This document shows, piece after piece, positions 53,522-61,591 of a stretch of 64,000 nucleotides of DNA. Where the stretch lies: positions 744,001-808,000 of the forward strand of contig CAVZVZ010000002.1 of assembly GCA_963778895.1 (NCBI GenBank), given 5' to 3'. The notes under the pieces were generated by a model. The model ran no database searches, had not been told where the DNA came from, and saw only the letters and a list, made by a program, of their open reading frames with translations. Source of the stretch: CAVZVZ01 sp963778895 (lineage in GTDB: Bacteria; Actinomycetota; Acidimicrobiia; Acidimicrobiales; Acidimicrobilacustridaceae). Every line of letters starts with the position of its first letter. The stretch's first letter is position 1. A program made the position numbers and the translations under genes.

Positions 53522-54082
53522 GTGGACGGCGCAACAGAGGGCCCTGAGCTGCGAGTCCGCAGGGGTATCTCCGAAGCCGACTTCGAAGTCCTCTATGCCG
53601 CGCAAGTCGGGCGCATCTACGGCTTTCTCGCCCGACGTGTGGGAGCGACGTTCGCCGAGGACCTGACCGCGCAGGCATTCGTCGAAGCCTGGGCCGGTCG
53701 TGAGCGCTTCGACGCGAGCCAAGGTGGCGCGGTCGGTTGGCTGTTCGGCATTGCCACCAACTTGCTCCGCCGCCATCACCGAAAGGAGGAGACGCAACTA
53801 CGCGCCTTTGCACGGGTCGGCGTGGACCCGACGGACACCTTCGACGAGGATGCGGTGGTCGATCGCCTCATGGTGCGCGAAGGTTGGCAGCGCGTCGCCG
53901 CGGTGCTGTCCGAGCTGTCGGATGTCGATCGCGACATCTTGACGTTGGCGGGGTGGGCCAAGCTCTCCTACGAGGACATCGCCGCAGCCCTCGAGCTACC
54001 GATCGGCACCGTGAAGTCCCGGCTCAGCCGAGCCCGAACCCAGTTGGCGCGGCGGCTCGCACCAACGATCGACCTAACCTGA
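53522..54082 (+). CDS. ECF-type RNA polymerase sigma factor
   Basis: The protein has 186 residues from GTG 53522. Region 2 is visible as FEVLYAAQVGRIYGFLARRV, AEDLTAQAFVEAWAGRERFD and AVGWLFGIATNLLRRHHR. Region 4 is ELSDVDRDILTLAGWAKLSYEDIAAALELPIGTVKSRLSRARTQL. No sigma region 3 is present, as expected for ECF factors. The next gene, four bases downstream, encodes a one-helix membrane protein that may act as its partner or anti-sigma factor. Confidence 0.93.
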   Translation: MDGATEGPELRVRRGISEADFEVLYAAQVGRIYGFLARRVGATFAEDLTAQAFVEAWAGRERFDASQGGAVGWLFGIATNLLRRHHRKEETQLRAFARVGVDPTDTFDEDAVVDRLMVREGWQRVAAVLSELSDVDRDILTLAGWAKLSYEDIAAALELPIGTVKSRLSRARTQLARRLAPTIDLT

Positions 54083-54086
54083 CGCC

Positions 54087-55137
54087 GTGGCAGCCGACGA
54101 CGATTTCGAGTCGTTCCGGGGCGCGATCGCGGATCTCGACGCCGACCGTGAACAGCGCATCCGTGAGAGATTCGAAGCGTCACGTGCAGCGAAGGTCACG
54201 GCGTCGTCATCGCCTCCGACGGACGACGAGGCCTCGGTGGTTCAGCTGGTGCCCGACGCCGAAGCCATATCACCGCCGTCGCGTCACGCCCGACCCGTAC
54301 TGATAGGCGTGGCTGCAGCTGTCGTTCTTCTTGCGCTCGTCGGTGCCCTGGCGCTGTTCCGCAACTCCGGGCCGACGACCGAGGTCGCGTCTGGCGTCAA
54401 CGAGGTACCGATGATTGACGTCGCGGCGCGGGCCGGTGCGCTGCCGGACGTCGATCTGCAAGGCGACCAGGTCCTCTACCTGAAATGGAAGGACGGCACG
54501 GGCTTCACCGAAGCCGATGGACACGCGTCCGGCTCCACCGTGATCACCACCGAGGCTTGGGTCCACAGCGACGGGAGCGGCGTGACTCGAACCTCATCGG
54601 ACTTCGTCGCCACCGGACCGGGCGAGCCTCTCGGATCACCGCTCGCGCCACGGCAGCAACCGGTTGCAGCCGGCAACTTCGTATTGTTCCCCGACACGTA
54701 TGCCGCGATTCGTGCCCTGGCGACGACGCCCGATCAACTGCTGGACCAGCTGCACAGCGTATATTCCGTCGGGGACGAGCCCGGGAGCGTGGTTGAGTTT
54801 CTCGGCAAGTTGATCGCGCTGGAGATCACGCCCCCGGCAGTACGGCAGGCCGGCTTCGAGGTGTTGGCACAACTCGGCGCACAGCCAATCGGACCCGTCA
54901 CGACTACCGAAGGCGTGGTCGGCGTGGGCTACCAGGGTCTCGATGCCTACGGACTCCCGTGGATCATGGTCGTCGACCCGGGGACGACGGCCGTGCTCGC
55001 CTATGCCGTTCGCGCAGGCACAGGCGCGAACACATTCTTCGATGCCGATCGGTGGAACGAGTACATCAGCCAACAGATCGAGGACGGGCTTACCGAACTG
55101 AAATATCGGGATTCGGCGGATACGAAAGAGCGGAGGG
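54087..55137 (+). CDS. single-pass membrane protein, possible sigma-factor partner
   Basis: GTG 54087 opens MAADDDFESFRGAIADLDADREQRIRERF. A charged cytoplasmic part (1-70) is followed by one membrane helix (about 72-91, VLIGVAAAVVLLALVGALALF) and a large extracytoplasmic domain with GDQVLYLKWKDGTGF, TEAWVHSDGSGVTRTSSDF and GLDAYGLPWIMVVDPGT. The layout resembles the CU044_5270-like proteins that follow ECF sigma genes. The frame stays open to 55457, but beyond about 55130 it overlaps the next gene and looks non-coding, so the true end is uncertain, perhaps because of a shift. Confidence 0.65.
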
Positions 55138-55140
55138 GCC

Positions 55141-55645
55141 ATGTCGGTCATTCGGAAAGAACTTGGTGCATTCGCCGCGCTCGCGGCGCTCCCAGCGGTC
55201 ATGCCTGCTGTCGCTCCGGCGACGGCGGCACCCGTGGCCAATCAATGTTCGACGCGGTTGCTCTCAGCGGCCGAGATGCAGGCGGGCGTGCAGTCGGAGG
55301 TGAAGTGCTATCGCACGCAGGCCGAGATGCTCGCGGCATCCGGGATTCGCGGTGGGTTCCGATCGCCGCTGGCCGACTCGTTGTTGGCGATTCACAACAC
55401 GGTCGGTGCGGGCAGCTTGAGCGTCTACGGGGGAACGTCGTGGAGGCGGAGGTGTGAACCTCTCCGCCCCGTACAACGACGCGATCACCTCGACGACGCA
55501 CGGGGTGTGCGGACGGATCAAGCACTTCGCCGATGCGAACGCCAACGGCGACTACCAGATCACCTCGGGTTCGTACGGCACGACGGTGGCGATGAACGGC
55601 ACGATGACCGGTCGCACGAGCTCGATCTACTACTACTCGTCATGA
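55141..55645 (+). CDS. secreted small protein, crystallin-like pattern (one frameshift)
   Basis: ATG 55141 has a GAGCGGAGG site and opens a signal peptide (KELGAFAALAALPAVMPAVAPATAAP). The mature part has CSTRLL, VKCYRTQAEML and SLLAIHNTVGAGSLSVYGGT. A one-base shift near 55437 leads to GGGGVNLSAPYNDAITSTTHGVCGRIKHFADANANGDYQIT and a C-terminus SSIYYYSS. The sequence rhythm (GSLSVY..., ...IKHFADANANG) recalls secreted beta/gamma-crystallin or I36-inhibitor-like proteins, at low confidence. Its TGA overlaps the ACP start (ATGA). Confidence 0.6.
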
Positions 55646-55900
55646 CCACCACACTCGGCGCGTCGCCGACGTCGACGGTGGACTTCGAATCGTTCCGAGT
55701 CCTTCTCCAGGACGAGCTCGGCTGCGACCTGCAGGGTCGGGGTCCCGATGAGCGGCTCGTCGAGGACCTTGGATGGGATTCGTTGGCCTTCTTCGAACTG
55801 CTCGCGCTCTTCGATCGTCATGCGCTCGACGTGCCTGATCAACTGGTCGAGCGCGTTGCGAACCTTGGCCGACGCCCACCACTACTTCGCGCAGCTCGTG
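55642..55900 (+). CDS. acyl carrier protein (C-terminus frameshifted)
   Basis: ATG 55642 overlaps the upstream stop. FRVLLQDELGCDLQ, ERLVEDLGWDSLAFFELLALFD (phosphopantetheine Ser in GWDSL) and VPDQLVER are typical ACP helices. A one-base shift near 55858 gives the natural last helix LRTLADAHHYFAQLV. Unshifted, the frame ends at 55914 with Arg-rich text. The length is about 87 residues. After the shift the frame runs straight into the GNAT gene, so an ACP-GNAT fusion cannot be excluded. No fatty-acid or polyketide synthase is nearby. Confidence 0.75.
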
Positions 55901-56479
55901 ATGGCGACCGATGACCGCAGCTCGACCCTCGGCCGCGGGCCGAGGTTGCGCATACCGACACTGCAGATGCCGACACAGCGAGACTTCGACTATCTCCTCG
56001 AGCTCCACGCCTCGGGCGAGCACCTGGTTCGGTATCGGTTGCGCGGCGTCACGCCGAGCCCGGATTCGTTCCATCGCCTGCTCTGGGAGGGAGTGACGGC
56101 CCAGTTCGTCGTGCGGAGCGAGACCGGATCGCCCGTCGGTCTGGTGTCGTGCTTCGGGGCGGACTTCCGCAACCGCCACGCCCACATCGGCGTACTCGGC
56201 GACCCCGCATGGCACAACAGCGGCTTGTTGATCGCGGGTGCCTGGCGGTTCATCGGCTATCTCTTCTCGGAGTTCGACTTGCGCAAGCTGTACGCGGAGG
56301 TGCTCGAGTCGAACTTCGAGCACCTCGCGACCGGCGCCGGCCGCCTCTTCGAGGTCGAGGGTCGACTGTCACGGCACGAGTACATCGACGGCGACTACCA
56401 GGATCTCTTCGTGCTGGCCCTCGACCGCGATCGGTGGCGGGAGCAGGAACACCGCATGACGTGGAGCTCGCCGGGATGA
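55901..56479 (+). CDS. GNAT-family N-acetyltransferase (RimJ/RimL-like)
   Basis: A 192-residue acyltransferase from ATG 55901: FDYLLELHASGEHLVRYRLRG, VTAQFVVRSETGSPVGLVSCFGADFRNRHAHIGVLGDP, LLIAGAWRFIGYLFSEFDLRKLYAEVLESNF and FEVEGRLSRHEYIDGDYQDLFVLALDR. This is the acetyl-CoA-binding fold of RimJ/RimL-like enzymes, which use acyl-CoA or acyl-ACP as donor. Being directly behind, or fused to, an ACP suggests that the acyl group may come from that ACP (inference). Confidence 0.85.
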   Translation: MATDDRSSTLGRGPRLRIPTLQMPTQRDFDYLLELHASGEHLVRYRLRGVTPSPDSFHRLLWEGVTAQFVVRSETGSPVGLVSCFGADFRNRHAHIGVLGDPAWHNSGLLIAGAWRFIGYLFSEFDLRKLYAEVLESNFEHLATGAGRLFEVEGRLSRHEYIDGDYQDLFVLALDRDRWREQEHRMTWSSPG

Positions 56480-56567
56480 CGATCTGACCCATTTGGACAC
56501 CTGCCCCAACTTCTTGGAACCGCGCGAGCGCCAGGTGGCAAGAGCGGATCAGTGGGCCGACAGGGAG

Positions 56568-57235
56568 ATGACGAGGAGGACCCGTCGCGTGCGCGGCGAC
56601 GCAGGTTCGACCGGCCGTCGCGAGCAGCGACGGCAACGAGATCCGCGCCGCGCTGGTGGTCGCCGCGAACGAGATGTTCGACGACGTCGGCTACGACGCG
56701 GCCAAGACCGGAGACATCGCGGCGCGAGCAAACGTGGCGCAGGCGACGCTGTTCCGCCACTTCGAGACGAAGGCCGATCTCGCGTTGTTCCACCTGCGCC
56801 GCGAGGTGGACCGGCTGGTCGCCGCCGTGGTGGGACGGCCGGGCGACGAGTCTCCCTATCAGGCCGTGCTCGCGGTCATGGGCGACCCGGTGGTCCTGGC
56901 CGCGCTGACGAGCCCGGCGGTGCAGATGGAGGGCGAGCGCATCGCCCGTCATCCGGAGCTCGCGGCCCACGTGTACTGGATGATCTCCGACGTCCGTCAG
57001 CAGCTGGCGGTCGACTTCGCCGAACGCCTCGGTATCGGCGACGCGCAGCGCTCGCGCCTGTGTGCTCGCCAACGTCGTGGTCGACATCGCGACGTACACG
57101 ATGGAGGAGTCCTTCGATCGGGAGCGGGATCCCGGCGACATCTTTCTCGAGGCCCTCGACGAGTTGCGACCGCTCCTCGACGCTCTCCGTCAGCGCCGGT
57201 TCCGGATGCTGACGCGCTGTCCGACGGCACCCTGA
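56568..57235 (+). CDS. TetR-family transcriptional regulator (two frameshifts)
   Basis: ATG 56568 opens MTRRTRRVRGD. The frame shifts by one base near 56620-56640 into IRAALVVAANEMFDDVGYDAAK and the helix-turn-helix TGDIAARANVAQATLFRHFETKADL. A second one-base shift near 57060 joins VLANVVVDIATYTMEESFDRE to the end LDALRQRRFRMLTRC, stopping at TGA 57233-57235. The ligand domain otherwise looks normal (about 220 residues). The last 71 bases of coding sequence are duplicated 188 bases downstream. Confidence 0.8.
57158..57228 (+). repeat. 71-base direct repeat, copy A (inside tetR 3' end)
   Basis: The stretch from GACGAGTTGCGACCGCTCC to CTGTCCGACGGC is repeated at 57346-57417 with a single one-base insertion as the only difference. 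Copy A encodes the C-terminal helix of the TetR protein. Orientation is direct, with 117 bases between the copies. Confidence 0.9.
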
Positions 57236-57345
57236 GCAAGGTCCGGCAAGGGGAAGGATCGCCCCCAGATCCTGAGCCGGGCCTTGCTGAGCGGTGCCGG
57301 AGCACATCACCGAAGCGGGTTACCGCTGGGAATCTCCTTGCGCTG

Positions 57346-57417
57346 GACGAGTTGCGACCGCTCCTCGACGCGTCTCCGTCAGCGCCGGTTCCGGATGCTG
57401 ACGCGCTGTCCGACGGC
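57346..57417 (+). repeat. 72-base direct repeat, copy B (into the alkyltransferase-like gene)
   Basis: This nearly identical second copy of 57158-57228 differs by one inserted G at about 57372. Its right half (57379-57417) is read on the other strand as the last codons of the alkyltransferase-like gene, so the same DNA serves two unrelated coding contexts. The 117 bases between copies contain no gene. Confidence 0.9.
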
Positions 57418-57681
57418 GACGCCTTCGGCCCGCAGCCGCCGAGCCTGATCGACTTCGTGGCCGGGCACGAGACGCCCTGACGCCGTGACGACGCGCCACC
57501 ACGGGTACCCGTCACCTCGGCGGGCGAGGAAGGTGCCGACGGCGCGAGCCCGGCCGGGATAACCCGCCTCGGCCGCCACCTCGCCGTAGGTCACGACGTC
57601 TCCCGGGCCGAGACCGGCCAGCACCTCGTCCAACGCCTGCTCGAACGGTGTGAGGTCGTCCCGCCCGGGCTCCATCGCCAT
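57379..57681 (-). CDS. alkyltransferase-like protein (ATL, MGMT-related)
   Basis: The protein has 100 residues from ATG 57681 (MAMEPGRDDLTPFEQALDEVLAGL). It has the MGMT C-terminal fold: GDVVTYGEVAAEAGYPGRARAVGTFLA and the active-site line YPWWRVVTASGRLVPGHE. The Cys of the PCHR motif is replaced by Trp, as in ATL proteins, which bind O6-alkylguanine and hand it to nucleotide excision repair rather than removing the alkyl group. ATL usually reads PWHRV; here it is PWWRV. The final residues (VAVGQRVSIRNRR) come from the direct repeat and may not be original. Confidence 0.85.
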   Translation of the reverse strand: MAMEPGRDDLTPFEQALDEVLAGLGPGDVVTYGEVAAEAGYPGRARAVGTFLARRGDGYPWWRVVTASGRLVPGHEVDQARRLRAEGVAVGQRVSIRNRR

Positions 57682-57756
57682 CGGCGCACGGTAGCCCTCG
57701 ACCCGGTGGAGCCGGGCTCGACTCAAGCGCTGCTCGCGGCAGGTCGATCACCTGTT

Positions 57757-59400
57757 GTGGAACAACGAGAGCAGAGCACACCGGTGTACGGGGAAGCGTC
57801 CAACGGCCGGGGTCGACCGATACGTCGAGCCCTCGCCGTCCTGAGCGTGCTCGGGCTCGCGGCTGTCGCCGGCTGCGCTGTCCAGCCGGGCGATCCCGGT
57901 GCCGTCGACGTCACCCTCTCGATCAACACGGTGGCCAGTCCGACGCACCCGATCTCGCCGCTGATCTACGGCACGAACTCCACTCGCGATCTGTCGACGA
58001 ACCGCCAGACCATGGTGCGCATGGGTGGCAACCGCTGGACGGCGTACAACTGGGAGAACAACGCGTCGAACGCGGGCAGTGACTGGTGCTTCCAGAACGA
58101 CGGCCTGCTCGCGTCGTCGAACACCCCCGGCGAGGCAGTCCGGTCCACCATCGAACAGGCACGAACCGCGGGCGCCGCCGCGATCGTCACCATTCCGATC
58201 GTCGACTATGTGGCCGCGGACAAGGCCGGCGGTTGCGACGTTCGCAACTCGGGCTCGAACTATCTGCAGACGCGTTTCAAGCAGAACCAACCCACGAAGG
58301 GCTCGGCCCTGTCGCTCACGCCGAATGCGAACGACGGATTCGTGTACGAGAACGAGTACGTCAACTGGCTGAAGTCGAACTTCAACGACGCCAACCTGAT
58401 CTTCTCGCTCGACAACGAGCCCGACCTGTGGGCGAGCACGCATGCCGAGGTTCATCCGAGTCCCGTCACCTACGCCGAGATGGTCAAGCGCAGCACCGAC
58501 TACGCCACCGCCATCAAGAACGTGTGGCCAACCGCCAAGGTTGCCGGACCCGTCAGCTACGGGTTCTACGGCTTCGAGACCTTGCAGTCGGCCCCGGACG
58601 CGGCCAATCGCAACTTCCTCGACTACTACCTCGGTGCCATGAAGGACGCCGGCACCGCGGCCGGTACGCGGCTGATCGACTATCTCGATCTGCACTGGTA
58701 CCCGGAGGCGATGGGCGGTGGTGTGCGCATCACCGGGCCCGACGCCACGGCAGCCGTGGTCGCCGCACGCGTGCAGGCGCCGCGTTCCTTGTATGACCCG
58801 ACGTACGTGGAGTCCAGTTGGATCACCGACCCCAGTGGGTACAACTACGGCCCGATCAGGCTGATACCTCGTACCCGTGATCGCATCAACGCGCGATACC
58901 CCGGCACGCAGTTGGCCTTCACCGAATGGAACTACGGCGGCGGCGGCGACATCAGTGGAGCGGTGGCCTCGGCCGACGTGCTGGGCATCTTCGGCCGTGA
59001 GGATGTCGGTATGGCCAGCATGTGGGAGCTCAACAGCGACGAGCGCTACACCTACGCCGCGTTCCGTGCGTTTCGCAACTACGACGGGCTGGGTGCCACG
59101 TTCGGTGACGTGTCGGTGCCCGCGACCTCGAGCAACGAGGCGATGGCCACGGTCTATGCCTCGACCTTCGCCGCCGCTCCGGGAAAGACGGTGATCGTCG
59201 CCATCAACAAATCGACCTCCGCCAAGACCGCGGGAGTCCTGGTCACCTGCAGCGCGAAGTTGACGACGGCGAAGGTGTACACGATCACGGCTGGCGGCGG
59301 ACCGAACGTGGTGGCCAAAGCCGACATCACGCCGGCCGCGACGAACGCGTTCCGCTACTCGATGCCGCCCATGTCCGTCTCGGTGATCGTGCCCCAATAG
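57757..59400 (+). CDS. glycoside hydrolase family 44-like lipoprotein
   Basis: The protein has about 547 residues from GTG 57757 (57706 and 57784 are alternatives). A lipoprotein signal (RALAVLSVLGLAAVAGC, Cys40) anchors it outside the cell. The barrel shows ISPLIYGTN, MVRMGGNRWTAYNWENNAS, IFSLDNEPDLW (acid/base Glu221), DYLDLHWYPEA and LAFTEWNYGGGGDISGAV (nucleophile Glu390), with a C-terminal beta domain. These match GH44 endoglucanase/xyloglucanases. It should cut beta-1,4-glucan or xyloglucan at the cell surface. Confidence 0.88.
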   Translation: MEQREQSTPVYGEASNGRGRPIRRALAVLSVLGLAAVAGCAVQPGDPGAVDVTLSINTVASPTHPISPLIYGTNSTRDLSTNRQTMVRMGGNRWTAYNWENNASNAGSDWCFQNDGLLASSNTPGEAVRSTIEQARTAGAAAIVTIPIVDYVAADKAGGCDVRNSGSNYLQTRFKQNQPTKGSALSLTPNANDGFVYENEYVNWLKSNFNDANLIFSLDNEPDLWASTHAEVHPSPVTYAEMVKRSTDYATAIKNVWPTAKVAGPVSYGFYGFETLQSAPDAANRNFLDYYLGAMKDAGTAAGTRLIDYLDLHWYPEAMGGGVRITGPDATAAVVAARVQAPRSLYDPTYVESSWITDPSGYNYGPIRLIPRTRDRINARYPGTQLAFTEWNYGGGGDISGAVASADVLGIFGREDVGMASMWELNSDERYTYAAFRAFRNYDGLGATFGDVSVPATSSNEAMATVYASTFAAAPGKTVIVAINKSTSAKTAGVLVTCSAKLTTAKVYTITAGGGPNVVAKADITPAATNAFRYSMPPMSVSVIVPQ

Positions 59401-59464
59401 AACACGTGCAGTACGGCGACCTCGTGGTCGTCACCGGTCGTGCGCACCGTTAGGGTTCCGCTTC

Positions 59465-60082
59465 ATGCTGCAGACGCCGGTGAGCGCGGTCGTGTTCGAC
59501 CTCGGTGGTGTGGTGCTCGACTGGAGTCCGCGTCATCTGTACCGCACCGTCTTCGACGACCCGGACGAGCTCGACTACTTCCTGGGCGAGATCTGCACTC
59601 TGGAGTGGCACGCACAGCACGACCATGGACGGGCGATGGCCGAGACGATTCCGGTGCTCGCCGAGCAGCATCCGGACTACGCCGCGCCGATCGGTGCGTG
59701 GCGTGAGCGCTACATCGACATGGTCGACGGGTACATCGACGGCATGCCTGGTCTGCTCGACGAGCTCAGAGTCGCGGGCGTCCCGCGCTTCGCGTTGACG
59801 AACATGCCCGCCGAGGTGGTCGACGACCTTTGCGCCGCTTTCCCGATCATCGGCCAATTCGACGGCATGATCGTGTCCGGTGAGGAGCTGGTGATGAAGC
59901 CCGACCCCGAGATCTATCGGCGCCTGGCCACACGGTTCGAGCTGGACCCGGGCCGCACGGTCTTCGTCGACGACATGGCGGTGAACGTCGATGCGGCCTG
60001 GGAGCTCGGATTTCGGGCCGTGCGCTTCGAGTCGGCGACGGAGCTTCGCCGTGAGCTCGTTCGTTGGGGCCTGCCGCTGTGA
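59465..60082 (+). CDS. HAD-superfamily hydrolase
   Basis: The protein has 205 residues. HAD motif I is VVFDLGGVVLDW (a DxGGV variant in which the usual second Asp is Gly), motif II is FALTNMP, the motif III Lys is in VMKPDPEIYRRLA, and motif IV is TVFVDDMAVNVDAAWELGFRAVRF. The missing second Asp is common in the YihX/haloacid-type group and suggests a phosphatase or dehalogenase of atypical mechanism. ATG 59465 is the start. A SnoaL-type gene follows 48 bases later. Confidence 0.88.
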   Translation: MLQTPVSAVVFDLGGVVLDWSPRHLYRTVFDDPDELDYFLGEICTLEWHAQHDHGRAMAETIPVLAEQHPDYAAPIGAWRERYIDMVDGYIDGMPGLLDELRVAGVPRFALTNMPAEVVDDLCAAFPIIGQFDGMIVSGEELVMKPDPEIYRRLATRFELDPGRTVFVDDMAVNVDAAWELGFRAVRFESATELRRELVRWGLPL

Positions 60083-60130
60083 GGCTGAAGCCTTACAGTC
60101 GGACCGATCGATCTTCGGAGGAACACACGC

Positions 60131-60550
60131 ATGACCGAGACCGAACAGAACCGCGAGCTGATCACACAGTTCTGGAAGGACCTGTACGAGCGCGACTTCG
60201 ACGCGGTCGCGGACTACTTCACGGCCGACTCCCACTACACCGATGTGTGCGCGCCGGAAGAGGGAGCGTTCGGACCGGAGAAGGTCGTCGCTCGGTTGAA
60301 ACTGGGGCTGGAACCGCTGGCGGGCTACGAGCACGACCTAAAGCACATCGTGGCCGACGGCGACATGGTGGTCACCGAACATGCCGAGCTGTGGAAGTGG
60401 CACACCGGCGAGAGCGTGCTGTTGCCGTTCGTCTCGGTGCACGAGTTGCGTGACGGCAAGATCGTTCGTTGGCACGACTACTGGGACATGCAGACGCTCA
60501 TGAACGCGGCACCGGCCTGGTGGGTCGAGCACATCATGGTTGGCTACTGA
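60131..60550 (+). CDS. SnoaL-like domain protein
   Basis: A 139-residue NTF2-fold protein: ELITQFWKDLYERDFDAVADYFTADSHYTDVCAPEEGAF, VVTEHAELWKWHTGESVLLPFVSVHELRDGKIVRWHDYWDM. The last segment (RWHDYWDMQTL) is the limonene-epoxide-hydrolase/SnoaL signature, and polar residues line the cavity. ATG 60131 follows a CGGAGGAACACACGC site. Only 3 bases separate it from the oxygenase-like gene, so they are cotranslated and likely act on related compounds. Confidence 0.86.
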   Translation: MTETEQNRELITQFWKDLYERDFDAVADYFTADSHYTDVCAPEEGAFGPEKVVARLKLGLEPLAGYEHDLKHIVADGDMVVTEHAELWKWHTGESVLLPFVSVHELRDGKIVRWHDYWDMQTLMNAAPAWWVEHIMVGY

Positions 60551-60553
60551 GCG

Positions 60554-61591
60554 ATGACGGCGCAGTCCCTGGTGCTGGATCCGTTGATGACGTCGGCTGA
60601 GGCCGACGCCATGGTCGAGTTGTGCGAGCGATTCGGCACCTACGGCCTGTACGCGGTCGAAAAGAGCGAGACCGAGTTCGCGCCGGAGCTGACCCAGCGG
60701 GTCGACGCGGCCCGCAACCACGTGCGCACCGGCGGCCGTTTCGGTCGCGACGAGCCCACGCGGACATTGGCGTTGCGAACCAACTACCTACGGGAGAGCT
60801 ACGCCTACGGTGAGATCAACTACATCGAGGGCATCGAGTCGTTTCGCATGCACCCGGCTCTCATAGGGGCGGCCCAGTCCCTGTTCGACCGGCCCATCAT
60901 CGAGCCGGCGATCGTGTATGCCAATCTGCTCCTGCCGGGCCAGGAGCTCGCGGTGCACACCGATGTCCCCGAGTTCCGCGGCGCGAACCGCAAGTTGATA
61001 CCGCAGTGGCTCCTCGTCGTGATGCATCACAGCGGGCTGTTCGATGGCTGGCGCATGCCGATCGCGACCGGGATCGCTTACTTCGCGCCAGAGGGCAAGG
61101 AGGCCCTGGGAGGTGAGCTTGCTTATTACCCCGACGGGCCGGACGCCGAGCCGCAGGTGCTCGAGGCCCGGCGCAACACGGCGATCGTGCTCGATACCGA
61201 CTCGGTGTTCCACGGTGTAGATCGGGTTGGTCGCCTCGACATCGAACCCTTTGCGGTCGAGCCTGGCAACGTCTTGGTCTTCGACGGTGACGGTGGTTGG
61301 AGCATCCGGCCCGCCGCGGGTCGCGCCGAGCACCTCATGGACTACGAGTGGGAGGACCTTCGGTTCTCGGTGTCGTGGAAGGCGTATTGCTTCGCCGACG
61401 AGCGCGAGCGCGATGCGTGGCGCGCTCACACCGACGATCTCTCGCTCGAGACCATTCTCGGAGTCTTGGTGGACGATCTACGAGACCATGGCGTGTTGGG
61501 GGCGGGCGAGGATCCGCCCGATGATCGCGACCTTGCGCTGCTCCTGATCGACACCTACGAGCGCTACCCGCAGCCGCGACCTGTGTCGTGA
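60554..61591 (+). CDS. 2-oxoglutarate/Fe(II) oxygenase-like protein
   Basis: The protein has 345 residues. A jelly-roll-type iron triad can be proposed: His135 and Asp137 in LAVHTDVPEFRG and His220 in VFHGVDRV, with Arg residues (RVGRLDIEP) placed for 2-oxoglutarate binding. Conserved-looking segments are NYIEGIESFRMHPALIGAAQ, GGELAYYPDG and SVSWKAYCFADERERDAW. It is probably a hydroxylase of unknown substrate. ATG 60554 follows the SnoaL stop by 3 bases, and its TGA overlaps the GTG of the serine hydrolase. Confidence 0.7.
   Translation: MTAQSLVLDPLMTSAEADAMVELCERFGTYGLYAVEKSETEFAPELTQRVDAARNHVRTGGRFGRDEPTRTLALRTNYLRESYAYGEINYIEGIESFRMHPALIGAAQSLFDRPIIEPAIVYANLLLPGQELAVHTDVPEFRGANRKLIPQWLLVVMHHSGLFDGWRMPIATGIAYFAPEGKEALGGELAYYPDGPDAEPQVLEARRNTAIVLDTDSVFHGVDRVGRLDIEPFAVEPGNVLVFDGDGGWSIRPAAGRAEHLMDYEWEDLRFSVSWKAYCFADERERDAWRAHTDDLSLETILGVLVDDLRDHGVLGAGEDPPDDRDLALLLIDTYERYPQPRPVS

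Noticed and set aside
55141..55457. C-terminal continuation of the membrane protein starting at 54087
   Set aside because: This part overlaps the signal peptide of the next gene, which has its own strong ribosome site, and its text is Arg/Ser/Gly-rich.
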